Assembly (NCBI GenBank): GCA_012295275.1
Contig: CM022670.1
Span: 34,634,801 to 34,698,800, forward strand
Direction: 5' to 3'
Length of the DNA: 64,000 nucleotides
Source: Chrysomallon squamiferum
Taxonomy: Eukaryota; Mollusca; Gastropoda; Neomphalida; Peltospiridae
Part shown: one piece after another, positions 12,101-24,700 of the stretch
How positions within the stretch are numbered: position 1 is the first letter of the stretch
How the letters are laid out: each line of letters begins with the position of its first letter
The notes under the pieces: generated by a model
What the model saw: only the letters and a program-made list of their open reading frames with translations
What the model was told of the DNA's origin: nothing
The model's database searches: none
Made by a program: the position numbers and the translations under genes

Positions 12101-12890
12101 CTAATCAGGCTTAGAGATTTAAAGAAGAAAAAAATAAAAATAAAAAAAATAAAAAAAGTACAAATAACAGTTCATGCCATGCTGTTAAAATGCTGCTAGT
12201 GTTAGTTGTAAAAAAAACCACATTTACCAGGCTTCCAGTACATAGCGTATGCTGATATTATACTTATAGTTACTTTAAAAATATTTGTAAATTGCAACCA
12301 TTACGCTAATACATTTTGATTACGGATTCTGTTAACAAGTATTGAAGTAATTATTTGAATGAACGAGCGTTAAAGGTTTATAAAACATAACCACAGAAAT
12401 GTGTTTACTATTTAAATACCATTTGCGGCATTATGACGATTATCAGTTTATGCCATCAGGTTTTTGTATTCTATAATAAAGTATAATTATAATTTTGTGC
12501 GTGCGTTCGTGCGTGTGTGTAAAATGTCTTGTTGGATTAAAACATCATGCATGTAACTAGTAGTTTAGCCTTCTTTGTTTATGTATTTATAATGCACTAA
12601 TAATGGATAGATGCGTCCATATCTATAGTTAAATTTCACAGAATGATAGACCATCTTACGGAAATAGGAATGTTACGATAAATGATAATTATCTATTATA
12701 ATAATTTACTAAATAATTTCTTTTAACAAACTAGTGTCTTGAGGTCTCTAATAAAGTATGTCTATAGATGTTATTTTAATATATTATAATGTTGTCAGTT
12801 GTAAAAATAGCATAGTAACACAATTACAACAGGTTCCGAAACAAATCGGTCGCAATAATACTCTCAAATAAATACCTCGTAGGTCGCCAT
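9197..12890 (-). CDS. ZMAT2: ZMAT2 / Snu23 spliceosomal zinc-finger protein
   Basis: Six minus-strand coding exons are 12890-12876, 11835-11689, 10613-10543, 10195-10122, 9789-9644 and 9325-9197 (TGA), giving 193 residues against about 199 in human. Junction phases are 0, 0, 2, 1, 0 and all splice sites are GT-AG. The first coding exon holds only five codons (MATYE). The protein has the [13 protein letters not shown]-terminal block, a U1-type C2H2 finger (Cys81, Cys84, His97, His103 in YYCNVC to GKKH), the [16 protein letters not shown] block, a charged helix ([15 protein letters not shown]) and the conserved tail [10 protein letters not shown]. The family is the Snu23 component of the U4/U6.U5 tri-snRNP and precatalytic spliceosome. 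The match runs end to end as recalled, so identity is close to certain. Confidence 0.96.
10660..10810. other. Locally GC-richer patch in ZMAT2 intron 2
   Basis: Within an otherwise AT-rich intron, about 150 bp is richer in G and purines and contains GGGTTCAAGCTAGG, which resembles a Pol III B-box. I see no A-box in front of it and no coding frame, so a degraded repeat insertion is possible but unproven. Confidence 0.25.
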
Positions 12891-13179
12891 TTTGATAAAT
12901 ACGGCTATTAGCAATACTTTATAATGTTATCTCGCTTTTTGATCAGAGTCTTTTATTTCGTAATCATGATTTTATGTAATTTCATACTAAAATTTTATTT
13001 AAAAATGATTTTTTTTTTTTTATCATATTATCTCTAGAAATAAAATCAAAATGTTTAAATAAGTATATTTTGTTTTTGTTTATTGTTATTTTACATTTAT
13101 TATCCATTAAGATAAATTACCAAAAATCTCAGTAAACAAAAACAAATATAATCGGGAAGCCCATTTTTAAAACATAAAA

Positions 13180-13215
<36 letters not shown>

Positions 13216-14697
13216 AATAAAAATTAAAACATTGCTTTGAAGTTTGATTTTGCATTTAAAATGAATATCTGTTAAAATGTATCCGTTGAAATTTCTTTAA
13301 AACTTAATCACTTAAATACCATTTAACTTTTTAAAACTTTATGAATTCTATCTTTGTTCTTTAAAGTATCAAATCGTGTAACTAAATATAAGTTAATATT
13401 AATTTCTTACATTATGTAGGATACTTTAAGCATTCTACTTATTTATTTAATTATTATTTTGTTAAGTAATGACTTAAGTATACAATTAAATGTATTTGTT
13501 TCCAATTATAATACTACTATTACTAGTAAAATAGTAATAGATGATGGATATAATATTAGGACTATTTGCTGTGACTAAATTAAAAATAATAATAATAATA
13601 AAATAAATAAATAAATAAATAAAAAAGTATATATCATTTATCGGGTGATTGACTGTTTTTTTTGTTTTTTTTTTAACATTAAAACGTTTCGAAGGAATAG
13701 TTAAACAAATATCCGTTTATTCATTTTATCAATAGTATTTGTAAGGACTTTGTATAATAGTACTGTCTGAAAACCTGCAATACCGGAAGTTTATGATACG
13801 CAAGTAGTTAAAAATAACAACCAAAACACAACAAAAGTTGACGTGGCTTGAAAAGTAAATTGTAGTTTTTTATGTCTTTTAAAATTATGTTGCGACATAC
13901 ATTTTTCAAATGATATACTTTGCATATAATGAATAATTAGAGCTTACTGTCACTGCATTGTTAGGAATAAGTGAATCTTGCAAACGTATCTCAAAATCAA
14001 ATGGCTTACAATTATTGTGACAGTCACACTCACAGTGCCATGTTAAAAGTTCATGGTCTACTTAAACCAGCTATAACTTTGGCTTTTAAATTTTTAATTG
14101 GCCTGAACGTTTAACATTATTTGTTAAAATAACTATATTAAATATGTACATTTATTATGATCCAGTAGGATAATTTGTCGCAACAAAATGGCGGAACAAC
14201 CCAGACATGGTGTAAAATTGTAAATTATACTTTATAGGAAACACAGATAAGCATATTATCCATATAGTTTGTTTTCAGCCGCCAGTGATAGAAATTGTAC
14301 TATCCACTAAACTATGTATGCTGGAAATTACATTATTTTGTACATAGAAACAGTTTCAGTAACTAATGATAAAAAGCATTTGAAAAACAGAAGCAAAAAA
14401 TGGAACACCAATTAATTTGTTTCTATTAAATATTGGGTCTCTAAAACAAAATTATTAAAAGAAATACTCCAAGAACCAAAGCATGCTTGTTCATGCAAAA
14501 GAAAATCCACACATGCCTACTAGAGTCAGAGAAAATAACAAATGCACTTGTGACATTATAAACTGAAATTATTTCCAAAGTTTGCAGTGTAACTGAACAT
14601 TTTAAAGTTTTGATTAACTGCTTCTTTACACTAAGTATTCTGCCAAATGTTTTTGAAATTTCATTCAGCCAGCTTTTACAGTGTTTCTTTTTTCAGA
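12891..14697. promoter_or_regulatory. Divergent promoter region of ZMAT2 and FAM114A
   Basis: The start codons are 1.8 kb apart and divergent. The segment contains an (AAAT)n tract at about 13179-13216 and a second near 13600. TGACGTGG at 13839-13846 matches the ATF6/XBP1-type UPRE and CRE core. The FAM114A coding exon begins just after an acceptor at 14695-14696, so at least one non-coding leader exon must lie upstream. Candidate donors near 13853 and 14212 cannot be decided from sequence. Confidence 0.45.
13179..13216. repeat. (AAAT)n microsatellite
   Basis: A tetranucleotide run lies in the ZMAT2-FAM114A divergent intergenic region. Confidence 0.9.
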
Positions 14698-17600
14698 ATG
14701 GCAGATTCAGGAAAAAGTGAACATGACAGAGGAAAAGGTAGAAAGAATGCTAAGAAAAAAAATGCACCAAAACCATCGGAGGATAAAATGGCAAAAAACA
14801 CCACTCAAGAGACATCTGAGGACAAAGAGGACAGGATACCAGAAAAAACAGTTGACGATTCATCCAATGTAAAAACTGAAATTGAGAAAAATTCTGAACA
14901 AAATGCTGATGAAGAAATTGCAGCGGTTCCAGAAGTCACTGAGTCTGTCAAAGAATCATGTGTTGTTGATTCATCTGGAGACCTGACAAAAAAACCTGCT
15001 GATAACGTTAGCACAGAAGAGAATGAAAGTGCAAACAAAGTGGCTGAAACAGAGGATTCTCCTAAAGAAAGCACTGACAAAGACTTGAAGGATAAAGAAG
15101 AAAGTTCAGAGACTGTAAATGATACACCAAAATCTCAAGACATACCAAGGTCAGCGCAAAGCTGTCACACTGCACAGCAAGACAAAGTACTGGATGATCT
15201 TTCTGACATGGGAAAGGTAACAGTTTATACATTTATCTTTTTTTCTCTAGATTTAACTGAAACATATGAAACATGTTTATTCTTTATTTTTTATTAATCT
15301 TTGTGGTGAAATAAAACATAGTTTTTATACATTTTATTATGATCTCTGTTTTCATTTTGAAATTACGTATATGATGATGATTTATAAATTTTAGTAAATA
15401 AAATGATATAACGTTTATAAAAATAAATTACATATTTGTTTTTAACATTTTTCAGGAATCAGGAGGGTGGGGATGGGGAAAGTCTTTGCTGAAGACTGCC
15501 TCTGTGTCTGTTACTACGTTTACACAACACGTTGGTAAGCAGCATTTGTCTTTTACTTCTGGTTTTATCCACTGGAGTAATGTATCATAACAAAAATACA
15601 GCATTTATCTTATAAATGAGTATCCAATAATATTTATAATTATACCTCTACTTGCATACATTCCAGTCCAAGCAAAAAGTAACTGATAGTGATATATTGA
15701 TCTGATTTGCTTTTTTCAGGAGAAGGTTTAACTACATTTGTTGAAACAATTGAATCTGGTCTTGGTGCACCTCCTCCTGAAGCTCTTGTTGAAGGTAATT
15801 CAGTACCATGGGACACGAAAGGAACAGATAATGGTAACATGTAATATTTGTGAATTAACTCAGTTTCAGTTTTAATTTAGAACTGTTCCAATTTGATATA
15901 CAGAAAAAGAAAAAAAAAAGTATTCATGAACAGACATACTGGATCATGTTTAATTTATAATACAGATTTCATTTTGAAAATATTTTTAGATTTCTCTGAT
16001 ATTTAATTTCATTTCATCTTTAGAGATACTGTTACTGAAGTCTTTGACATTTTGTTTTTAGAATTCATATACACAGTTTATATATATATGTATAGTTCAA
16101 AACTTTTCAGAGGCTCATCCTGCAACAGAACAGCCTCACAAAAAGGAAGCTACAAAACCAAGTGAAACCGATGCAACTTCATCAAATGAAAAAACTGCTG
16201 AAAATCCCGAAGAGAAAGAAACATCAGAAGGTTCCAGTGGATGGTTATCTGGCTGGGGAGTTGGCAGTCTGACATCAAAAATACAGAACACAGTAATTAT
16301 GAAACTATATATATATCAATAAATGTATGTAAAATTGTGAATCAGCTCATGATAGCTTGAATTTGTTGAATTAAATTTTAATAACTTTTAGCCTACATTT
16401 AAGTTACTTACAGATGTGTAGATCACCACAGACAGTTGTAGTATAAACATAAGTTTTGTTTAAGACCCTTTAAGTTTAATTATATTTTCACTCCCAATTT
16501 TTTTATTATTTCATAAATAAAAGTAACATATTTTTAGGGCATTAAAGGTTCATGAAATTAGTGGCATCAAGCTACTAAAAAATAAATACATAGTAAATAA
16601 GATTTGCAAAGCATCATTTATTGACAGATTTTTAAATTAAGACATTTATTTCCTTTTACAATTGTTCCACATCTCCACTATAGTGAATTAATCTTGCCTC
16701 AGAAAAAGCAACATATTAAGGTTTTTATATATCCAGACAGCTGGCTGTTAATGTGCTTTTATAAAATGTAATTTACTGTGTGACTTTTACCCAGGGCAAA
16801 ACTCTGATATCTGGGAGCCTTGATGCAGTGGAAGCTGTGGCTACAGGAGGCCTGAATGTGCTGGAGACGATTGGAAAGAAAACCATCGATGTCCTCAACG
16901 AGCATGATCCAGAGTTCAAAAGGACCAAGAATGTTCTCTTTCTCAAAAAAGATAAAACTAACCTGTCCCAGCTTTTGAGAGAAGCAAAAGACCAGGCAGA
17001 GCAGAAAGCCCAGTATGACCAGGAGGCAGAAGAAGCCAGAAAGGCTAACTTCGGAGCCATGTTTGATGAATTTCAAGGTAGAGGTCTTGAATTATTACTT
17101 TTCTTAATGCACTTTCTGCTCTGTTGATATTTAGTTGATATTTTGATGGTGGCGTTTTTTTGTTACAGTTTAACATTTTACTGGAATAGATTTGTTCAAA
17201 AATTAATTAACATTAAACTCAAATATCTTAAGTTGTCCAGAAGATATCCAAATGAATTTTTGTAGTTTTAATAATTTTTTTTGTTTTTGTGTTGTTTAAT
17301 GCTTGCAATATATTAGTTTTCAATAATATTAGAAATTAATAATTGTATAGAGCTAAATTATCTTTAAACTTTGAATGTTTTCTAATCATACTTTATTTAT
17401 GTTACTTTCTCAGGATTGTCACATCTGGAAGCTCTGGAAATTCTGTCTAATCAGAGTGAGAAAAAGGTTCAGGTTCTTTTGGCAGCAATGTCAGATGAAA
17501 ATGTTGCAGCTTTGAAACCACAGCTGGTTAAAATGAAAAAAACTTTTGAACTGGAAGATAATGATGATGGTATTAACCTTTCTTTCCAAAAATATTACTT

Positions 17601-19735
17601 AACAGAATTCATTTATCCTGTTTATGAATGAAATGTTAATTATTTCAATTTTTTTATTAATTTCATAAAATGTTATCAGTAATTCATGGATCCATTACTT
17701 GTATTTTCACATGTTATATCTATGTGTTATTTTTATTCTTTTTCAGAAGATCAGCAGGAACATGAGTTCTCCAAACTTGTTACAGAACATTTATCTGAAC
17801 TTCATCTTGGGACAACTCCAGATAAAATTAACAGAGTATGTGAAGTTTTCTCTTAAACACATCTAACTTCTAAGTCATAGCATACGGTAAGCATCAGAGA
17901 AAATGTACACCAGGCAGTATGAATGTTTCCAAATTATGTTTTGGAGAGCGTTTCTTTTTAAATACCTTTATCATGTTCTCCATTTTGAACATTTTATTTA
18001 TTTATTTATTATATAAAAAAAAATAGTTATTAATAACAGAAAAACTGGAACTGAGAAGGTAAATGTATTTTGATTAATTTCTCTTTAAATGAATGATGCT
18101 TATGATCATTAATCTTTCAGGTTCAGGAGAATATTCGAAAGTGGATTACTGATTTTTACACTAAAGATGAAGCTGGTAACAAAACAGAGTCCAAGGTATT
18201 TTGTTAAAATTAAATTACTATAATATTAATTTTTTGTTATTATTTATTTATTTTTTTAAACTTTTGATAAACATTATGGCTTATTATTTAAAATTAAAAA
18301 AATAATAATAGCCAGTATTACCTACTTCACATTTGTGGTGATGCCTACATTATCTGTGAAGAGTTTAATTTTGATTTTAAAATTCGTTTACTTTCAGGAG
18401 ATACACCAGTTTGCTATTCAGAGTCTGGCTGAAATAACAGCAAAAGCTGTGGAACAGTTCCACAAGGCTGGAGAACTTCTGCTTCTTCAGAAAGACTCGG
18501 AGAAAAGTTGTTATGACCGAGCTAAGAGCCTGGCAAGGTGAACATTTCACGTAATCCATTTTTCTGACATCCATCCACACACCAAAATGAAAAGATGATA
18601 AACAGATACATGAAGGAAAGATGATCATCATTTTAATTTAAACAGAAAAATATATTTCTTTATTAGGAAAAATAAATATAAATTAACAAGCTTAATCAGA
18701 TCCAAGTGTAATGAGTTATTTTGTCTATTTAATTATTTGGTAGTGATTTAACTGAATAGCTTTTATTATCGTTTGTTTAAATAATATTGTTTTCCTCAGG
18801 AAAAACCTGTGATCTGGTTTAAGAAAATATTCAGTGACTAAAATTAATCATGCTGAAGAAAATACAATGATTTTGAAAAAAATATATTTTAGTGTTTCAT
18901 TGAATTATGCAATTAATTTCTTCCAGTTTTACTCGAGTTCTTTGTACAGAAATTGGCATCCTTTCCACCAAATTCTCCCAGTGTCTCAACAAGGCTTCTG
19001 TAAGTTTATTGATAATAAATTTTTTCTTTTTGTATGATACTACATACACAGTGTCCTTTGAGACAGAATTAAAGAATGTTTACAAATTATAAATCTGCAT
19101 TAATAAATTTTCAAAATCAGTCTAGTTAAAAGTAGAAATAAAATGACATTTTTGGTTTTAAATTTCAATTTCAAGAAAAGTGAACAAAAATAACAAGAAA
19201 CAAAAAAAAATAAAAAATAATAATCGTAATAAAATGATACTCTAAACATATAATTTTAATTTCTAGGAGGATACTGAAGATTCTTCTGTTGTGACACCAA
19301 TGGTGACCAATGTATTTCTGGAGGTAAAATAGTTTGTGAAATTCAAGATTTTAAATGTTTTGTATTTTTATCAGAAATATTTTTTGAAAATATTCTTCTA
19401 AAATCTTGTTAAGAATTAAAATGATCAATTTCGAAATTTCATAACATATATTTAAAAAATGGATTTTATGCTAATCTAGTGCTGGAACTAAAATTAAAAT
19501 TACCATTTTAATATAACATAAAAAACACTATGTAAAAAGTAAACTTTTTAATAATAATTAAGTGCAGAAATTAACACATTAATTATCAATTTTTATGTCT
19601 GAATATCTACTAAAATATTTTTTTTTCTTTTTTTTTAAGGCATCTAACAGCAGCACCTATATCCAAGATGCTTTCTGTTTGTTACTACCAGTCTTGCAGC
19701 AAGCCGAGATTCAAAACAGCCAGACATCTTCGTGA
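14698..19735 (+). CDS. FAM114A: FAM114A (NOXP20 / DUF719) family protein
   Basis: Twelve coding exons are 14698-15216, 15456-15534, 15720-15833, 16111-16292, 16795-17077, 17414-17569, 17747-17835, 18121-18195, 18398-18537, 18927-18999, 19267-19323 and 19640-19735 (TGA), giving 620 residues. A donor at 15794 would give 607. Phases agree throughout (0, 1, 1, 0, 1, 1, 0, 0, 2, 0, 0). Residues 1-173 are acidic, Lys/Glu-rich and probably disordered. The conserved part begins with GWGWGKSLLKTASVSVTTF, then GWLSGWGVGSL, GKTLISGSLDAVEAVATGGL and NFGAMFDEFQGLSHLEALE, followed by helical exons. Human FAM114A1 and FAM114A2 have this architecture and about 500-560 residues. FAM114A proteins have been linked to Golgi and Rab2 function and A1 to neuronal development; the biochemical role is unsettled. 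There is apparently one gene where vertebrates have two, so A1 versus A2 is not assigned. Confidence 0.93.
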
Positions 19736-21799
19736 TCACCACGATGATGTTCATTCCTGTTACTAAGTGTTCAATGGAATTAGTTTCAGAACAAACTTGA
19801 TTATATTGAAAAAGTAGTTACCTAATTATCTGTACAGTACCTTTGAAGTTTCATAATTTTATTATTATAATTATGTATAATGCTTTAAGTTGGGAATATG
19901 GTTCATTTAAAAAAAAAAAATTATAACATAGTTCATTGTCATCTAGAACAGTATTGACTTTTCCAAATATTGGAATTTGTAGATATGATTATTTGTAGCT
20001 TTTATCTACATGATTGTGTTTATCATCCCACAGCTAAATGTTATTATTATAAAAATGTTCTTTTGGTTTTTTTTGTTCCCTATTTGTTGTTAAAATCAAA
20101 ACCATTTATTTCTTTATCAAGAGTTATTAATTGCAAACATGATGGTTTAATAATAAAAAAATAATCAGATAAACAGAACTGATTTAAACAAGAAAGTATC
20201 ATATTGGGGAAAAACATTTAACTACATCTCAGGGAATTCATGCTTGGTGATTTTATTTTATTTTTGTATTTTTGTGTTGGTATTTCATTTAATTCATTTG
20301 AATATTGAAAATATAATTTTAAATGTTTTCAGTGCATTAATGAAAGCTGCATGTTAAGAACTTGGGCATTATTATTTTTCAAATAAACAGTTTCAACTGA
20401 AATTTCAGCTTGCAAATTAAAGTAATTATAATAACAAATTTGAAATTGTCACTGACTAGGATTATAAATTATAAGTAACCATAGAACTATACCTGACTGA
20501 TTTATCAAAGTATAGCCATTATTTTAAGAAAAAGGATTTTAATTTAGTTTTAATTATTTACCAATTTTTATTTGCAGAAAAATAACCGTAAAATTGCAAT
20601 TTTGTTAATTTTCTAGAAGAAAACAAGTATTTATTAAACTCTATGGAATTCAATAATTTTTTTTAATAATTCCTCTTCTCTGCCAAAATTAATAATTAAA
20701 ATGTTTTTAACCAATATTTCAAAACATCTGAAAGGTACATTTTTGTTCACATCATGTCCATATCAATAGAAATATGGGATACATTATTTGTTTTTTTTAG
20801 TGGGTTTTCAAGTCTTTCAAACATTTATAAAATATTTTGATTTTGAATGTATAAGCAATGTTTACAACGTTATTTTTATTTTTGAAGCTTCACACCAAGC
20901 AAATTGGTCAATATTGTTTTCTCAAGATCTCTGCAACATTAATAAAACTTTGGTTAAAGACAAAAAAAACTAAATGCTGAATATGTTAGCAGATTGTATC
21001 CGTCCATTATGAAAACAACCAAGATAAATTTGCTTCAAAACTGCAATTTATTAGTCAATTTTTGCAATTAGGGATCTTTTTTCACAGTGGATGTTGCACA
21101 GTGAAATCCCTCAAAGTAATAGTGGTTCTGGTAATAATCTTCATAAAACCAATAAAACAATTAATTCATTAATATTTTGGTGTTTAATTATTTTTGTGTC
21201 AGACTTTAGTGAGACATAATGGCATAATTATGTCATCATTTTTATGGATATCTATATTTTTTTCTATTCAGGATAACATTATATTTGTATTTTTAACTGC
21301 CTATAAAAAGAAAAAAAAGCCTAAAAAACCCCGACATTTTCTGTAGTGATAAAATTCATGTTTACTTTATTTGGAAATATGTGAACATGAAAAAAAAATA
21401 TCAGTAATCGTAAAATAATTTTATTTCATGCAATTAATAACAAAAGTGGCAAACATCTCTTGACTGTTTTTATTAAAACATGATAACCAAAATTAATCTG
21501 CTTGTAAAATTCTTATTTTGTTCAATGTAGCATCATAAAGAAACACGTAAAAGATTTAAAAATAAATTTTTTTAATACAATTTCATAATACACCAACAAG
21601 TAATGCAACCTGACTCATCTTGTTTGAAATGTAAAGTTTATACAGTGAAAAAATGATTGCACGACTAGTTGAATAATACACATAATTTTCATGCGAGTTT
21701 GCATTATAAAAGTTCTTTTAAAAATTCTTTTTTTTCTTTTTTCGTCTATTTAAAAAAAAAAAAATCCTCAAACAAACTGAATTAAGTTGAAAATCCTTG
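19736..21799. other. Convergent 3' region between FAM114A and NUP58
   Basis: This 2.06 kb tail-to-tail region is AT-rich and has no coding potential I can support. Possible FAM114A poly(A) signals include AATAAA at about 20381-20386. Short open frames near 19970 and 20788 look like chance. Confidence 0.55.
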
Positions 21800-24700
21800 T
21801 CATCTCTTTCCTCTTTTGGCACCAATTGGAGGCTTTTGCAGCTGTAATGGTTTGTTGGCGTCACTTGTATCGGTGCCAAACGATGGTGTTCCGAGAAGTG
21901 ATGATGTCTGGGGAACTGTTAATCCAATGCCAGATGTGCCACTTGTTTGAAGGGAAGTATTGAACAGACTACTTCCTCCTGTTAACCCTGCAAATTTTCA
22001 ACAGAGAAAAATCGAAAGACAGGCAAACAATAAACATTAAAAGAAAAACGATAGCAAAATGGATGTGTTTTTAAAGTTTATCATTTATAAAGCCTTATAA
22101 AAGTAGTTAAGTGGAAAAAATAAAAATAAAGAAGAGTTGTTTGGATGTTTTCATTTTTGTGATGTCAAATTGTAATACTTTTGATTAATAAATATTAGTA
22201 AATGTGTTTCTTCATACCAGAACATGTTAGTGACATACCTTTGAAGGTTGAAAATCCACTTGCTGTTCCCAAACTGGTGTCAAGGGTTCCTGAAGTCAAA
22301 CCAGCAACTGGTGGTGCTCCTGAATGTACAACAATTTTTTATTTATTTTTTATAAATATATTAATACTTGGAAAAAAAAAAAAATGAAAATTGCCTTATA
22401 TAACAAATATGTTAATGGCAGTAATGACATAATTAAGGAATATGAATAGATTTTAATGATTAATCTAGTCAGTAAAAATACATTTTTTATGCATGGAGAT
22501 CATTTCCAAGAATTTAATTTGTTTCTATATCATTCCTAAAAACAGTATATCTCATTAAACAAATTTATAATCAAAAAAAAAGAAGAAAAAAAAAGTGAAT
22601 TTCCACTTCAAAAAATTATTCCTGGAATATTTTGTATATTACTCTGAATAAGTTAAAATAGTCACAGCAATTATTAGATTATTTTTCTCTCTTCCACATA
22701 TACAACTTGTATATTTCTACACACTATTTTATATATTACTATGCATATCAATTCTTCTTGCTAGCTACTACTCTAATTACATAAAAATAATACAAAACAA
22801 TAATAATTATAACAATAACAGCGATAATAATGATAACAACAATAATATTAAGTCAAACCTGCTGGTTGTTGTGCACGAGTTAGTACAGATGCCATTGCAG
22901 CTGCTGCAGCGTTGGTGACACCAGTGAAGGTGCTGGGTCCTGCCTGAGTCATGTACTGTACAGTTGGAGCACGGGGAGGGGCGGCTTTCTTTTTCTCAAA
23001 AATATTTTTGGTTTCAGCATAAAATATTTTTCTATAGTTCAGGTAATGTTCTTTTAAAGTCTGGTAAAATAAAGATAAATGTTAATAAATAAAATAAAAA
23101 CAGTAGGACACATTTGATTGACCATAAATAAATGTTACAAATGCATTAAAGCAAATTAACAATAAAATCTCTGGGTTCAGTGAAAGTGTATTTTCATAAT
23201 TTTTATAATGTTAAAGGACTGAACAAAATTACAATAAAAACAAAATTAACAAATCAAAATGGAACAAAAAACATATTTCTTAATTATTAGTATTGTTATT
23301 TTTACTTATTATTCTTTTTGTAATGAGAAATGAAACTTGAAAACTTTCTTTTTTGTATGATTTTATGAAGCTTTAACTCTAAAATGTACATTCTAATATT
23401 AATTCGTGATTTTATTTTAGACTTTAAACTGACAGTAATAAAAGTAAACATCTTTGATGTTTTTCAACAGACTTTTTAATGTGTACTTACTTTGACAGAC
23501 TCATGAACCTGTTGGAGCTGGGCAGCCAGAGCAATAAACGCTTCATACAGTTTTTTCATTAATGCTATCAGTTCTGAAACAGAATAATACTCATAAACAA
23601 ACACCATTCTTTGGAAAAATCAACTATAACAAATGGATGAATATTTAATAACATACCAGCAAAAACAAATATTTTAGTGAACAGGTGTTAGACAAGGATA
23701 CATAAATTAAATGATGGTTAATATAAATAATGTAAAAAACATCAAAGGTCAAAACAATGTAAAGAGCTGTGTCAAAAATTAACTTAAATAATAATAATAA
23801 TAATCATAAAACAAAGAAAATTCAGCAAACAATTTTACTTAAAGAATCAAAAATTAATTCAGAATCATTAAAATATTTTTAAGAAAATGATCATTAGAGA
23901 TAAACAAGATTAGAATCTGCTTGAAATGAAAAATCGTTACAATAAAATGATATATATTACATGAAATCTCTAAAATGAGAAATCATTACAATAAAATGAT
24001 GTATGTAACCCCTGAAAGTTCAGTAAATGACCAACCCGCTGGAGAATGTCTGGAAGGCTCGTGTAGAGCAGTCAAGTGACTCTCTAATGTTTCTATCTGT
24101 TGACGGTATGTCAGCATTCTTCCTTCAAACTCTTCTACAAGATGCTGGAAATACCTGGAAGAAGAAGAGCTAAACATGTCAAACAAGCATTTTGTCAATC
24201 ACAGTCTCTGAATTCTTTAGGCTTAGTTCCTAATACAGTGTCAAAGGAATCAGTGTACCTTTTCTGTCTTACAGGTTTGTGCTTCTAATAGATAACTAGT
24301 TGTTGTATCAGTAAAGGAGTGATAGCAGCTGAGTTATTCAACGTAACATCACTAGTCAAGCAAATGATAATAATAATAATAATAAGCATTGACATTAAAC
24401 GTGCAGTGATATTAAATGAACTGTTATAAACCTGTCTCATCTTTCTGTGCAATCTTGTAATAGTTAATATTATAAGCTATTTATTTTTAAAAAAGAATAT
24501 ATCTTTTATTAATACATGGATGCTTAAGAAGTACTTCATTTGGGTTATACATTATTAAAGATTACTGTTATCAAGAACATTTGGATTTTTCTCTATGTAA
24601 TTTAAGTATATGTTTTGTAATGAAACACATACTCAGTTGGTGCTGTGTTTTCATACTGAAGTCCAGGTGGAATCACTTTGGTTCTTAAAGCCATTTCAGC

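Noticed and set aside
14188-14212. ATGGCGGAACAACCCAGACA as a FAM114A first coding exon
   Set aside because: Its phase does not join the exon at 14697 in the conserved frame. At most it is a leader-exon uORF.
14681-14872. Overlapping Lys/Glu-rich frame at the FAM114A start
   Set aside because: It is a shifted-frame shadow of the FAM114A first coding exon.
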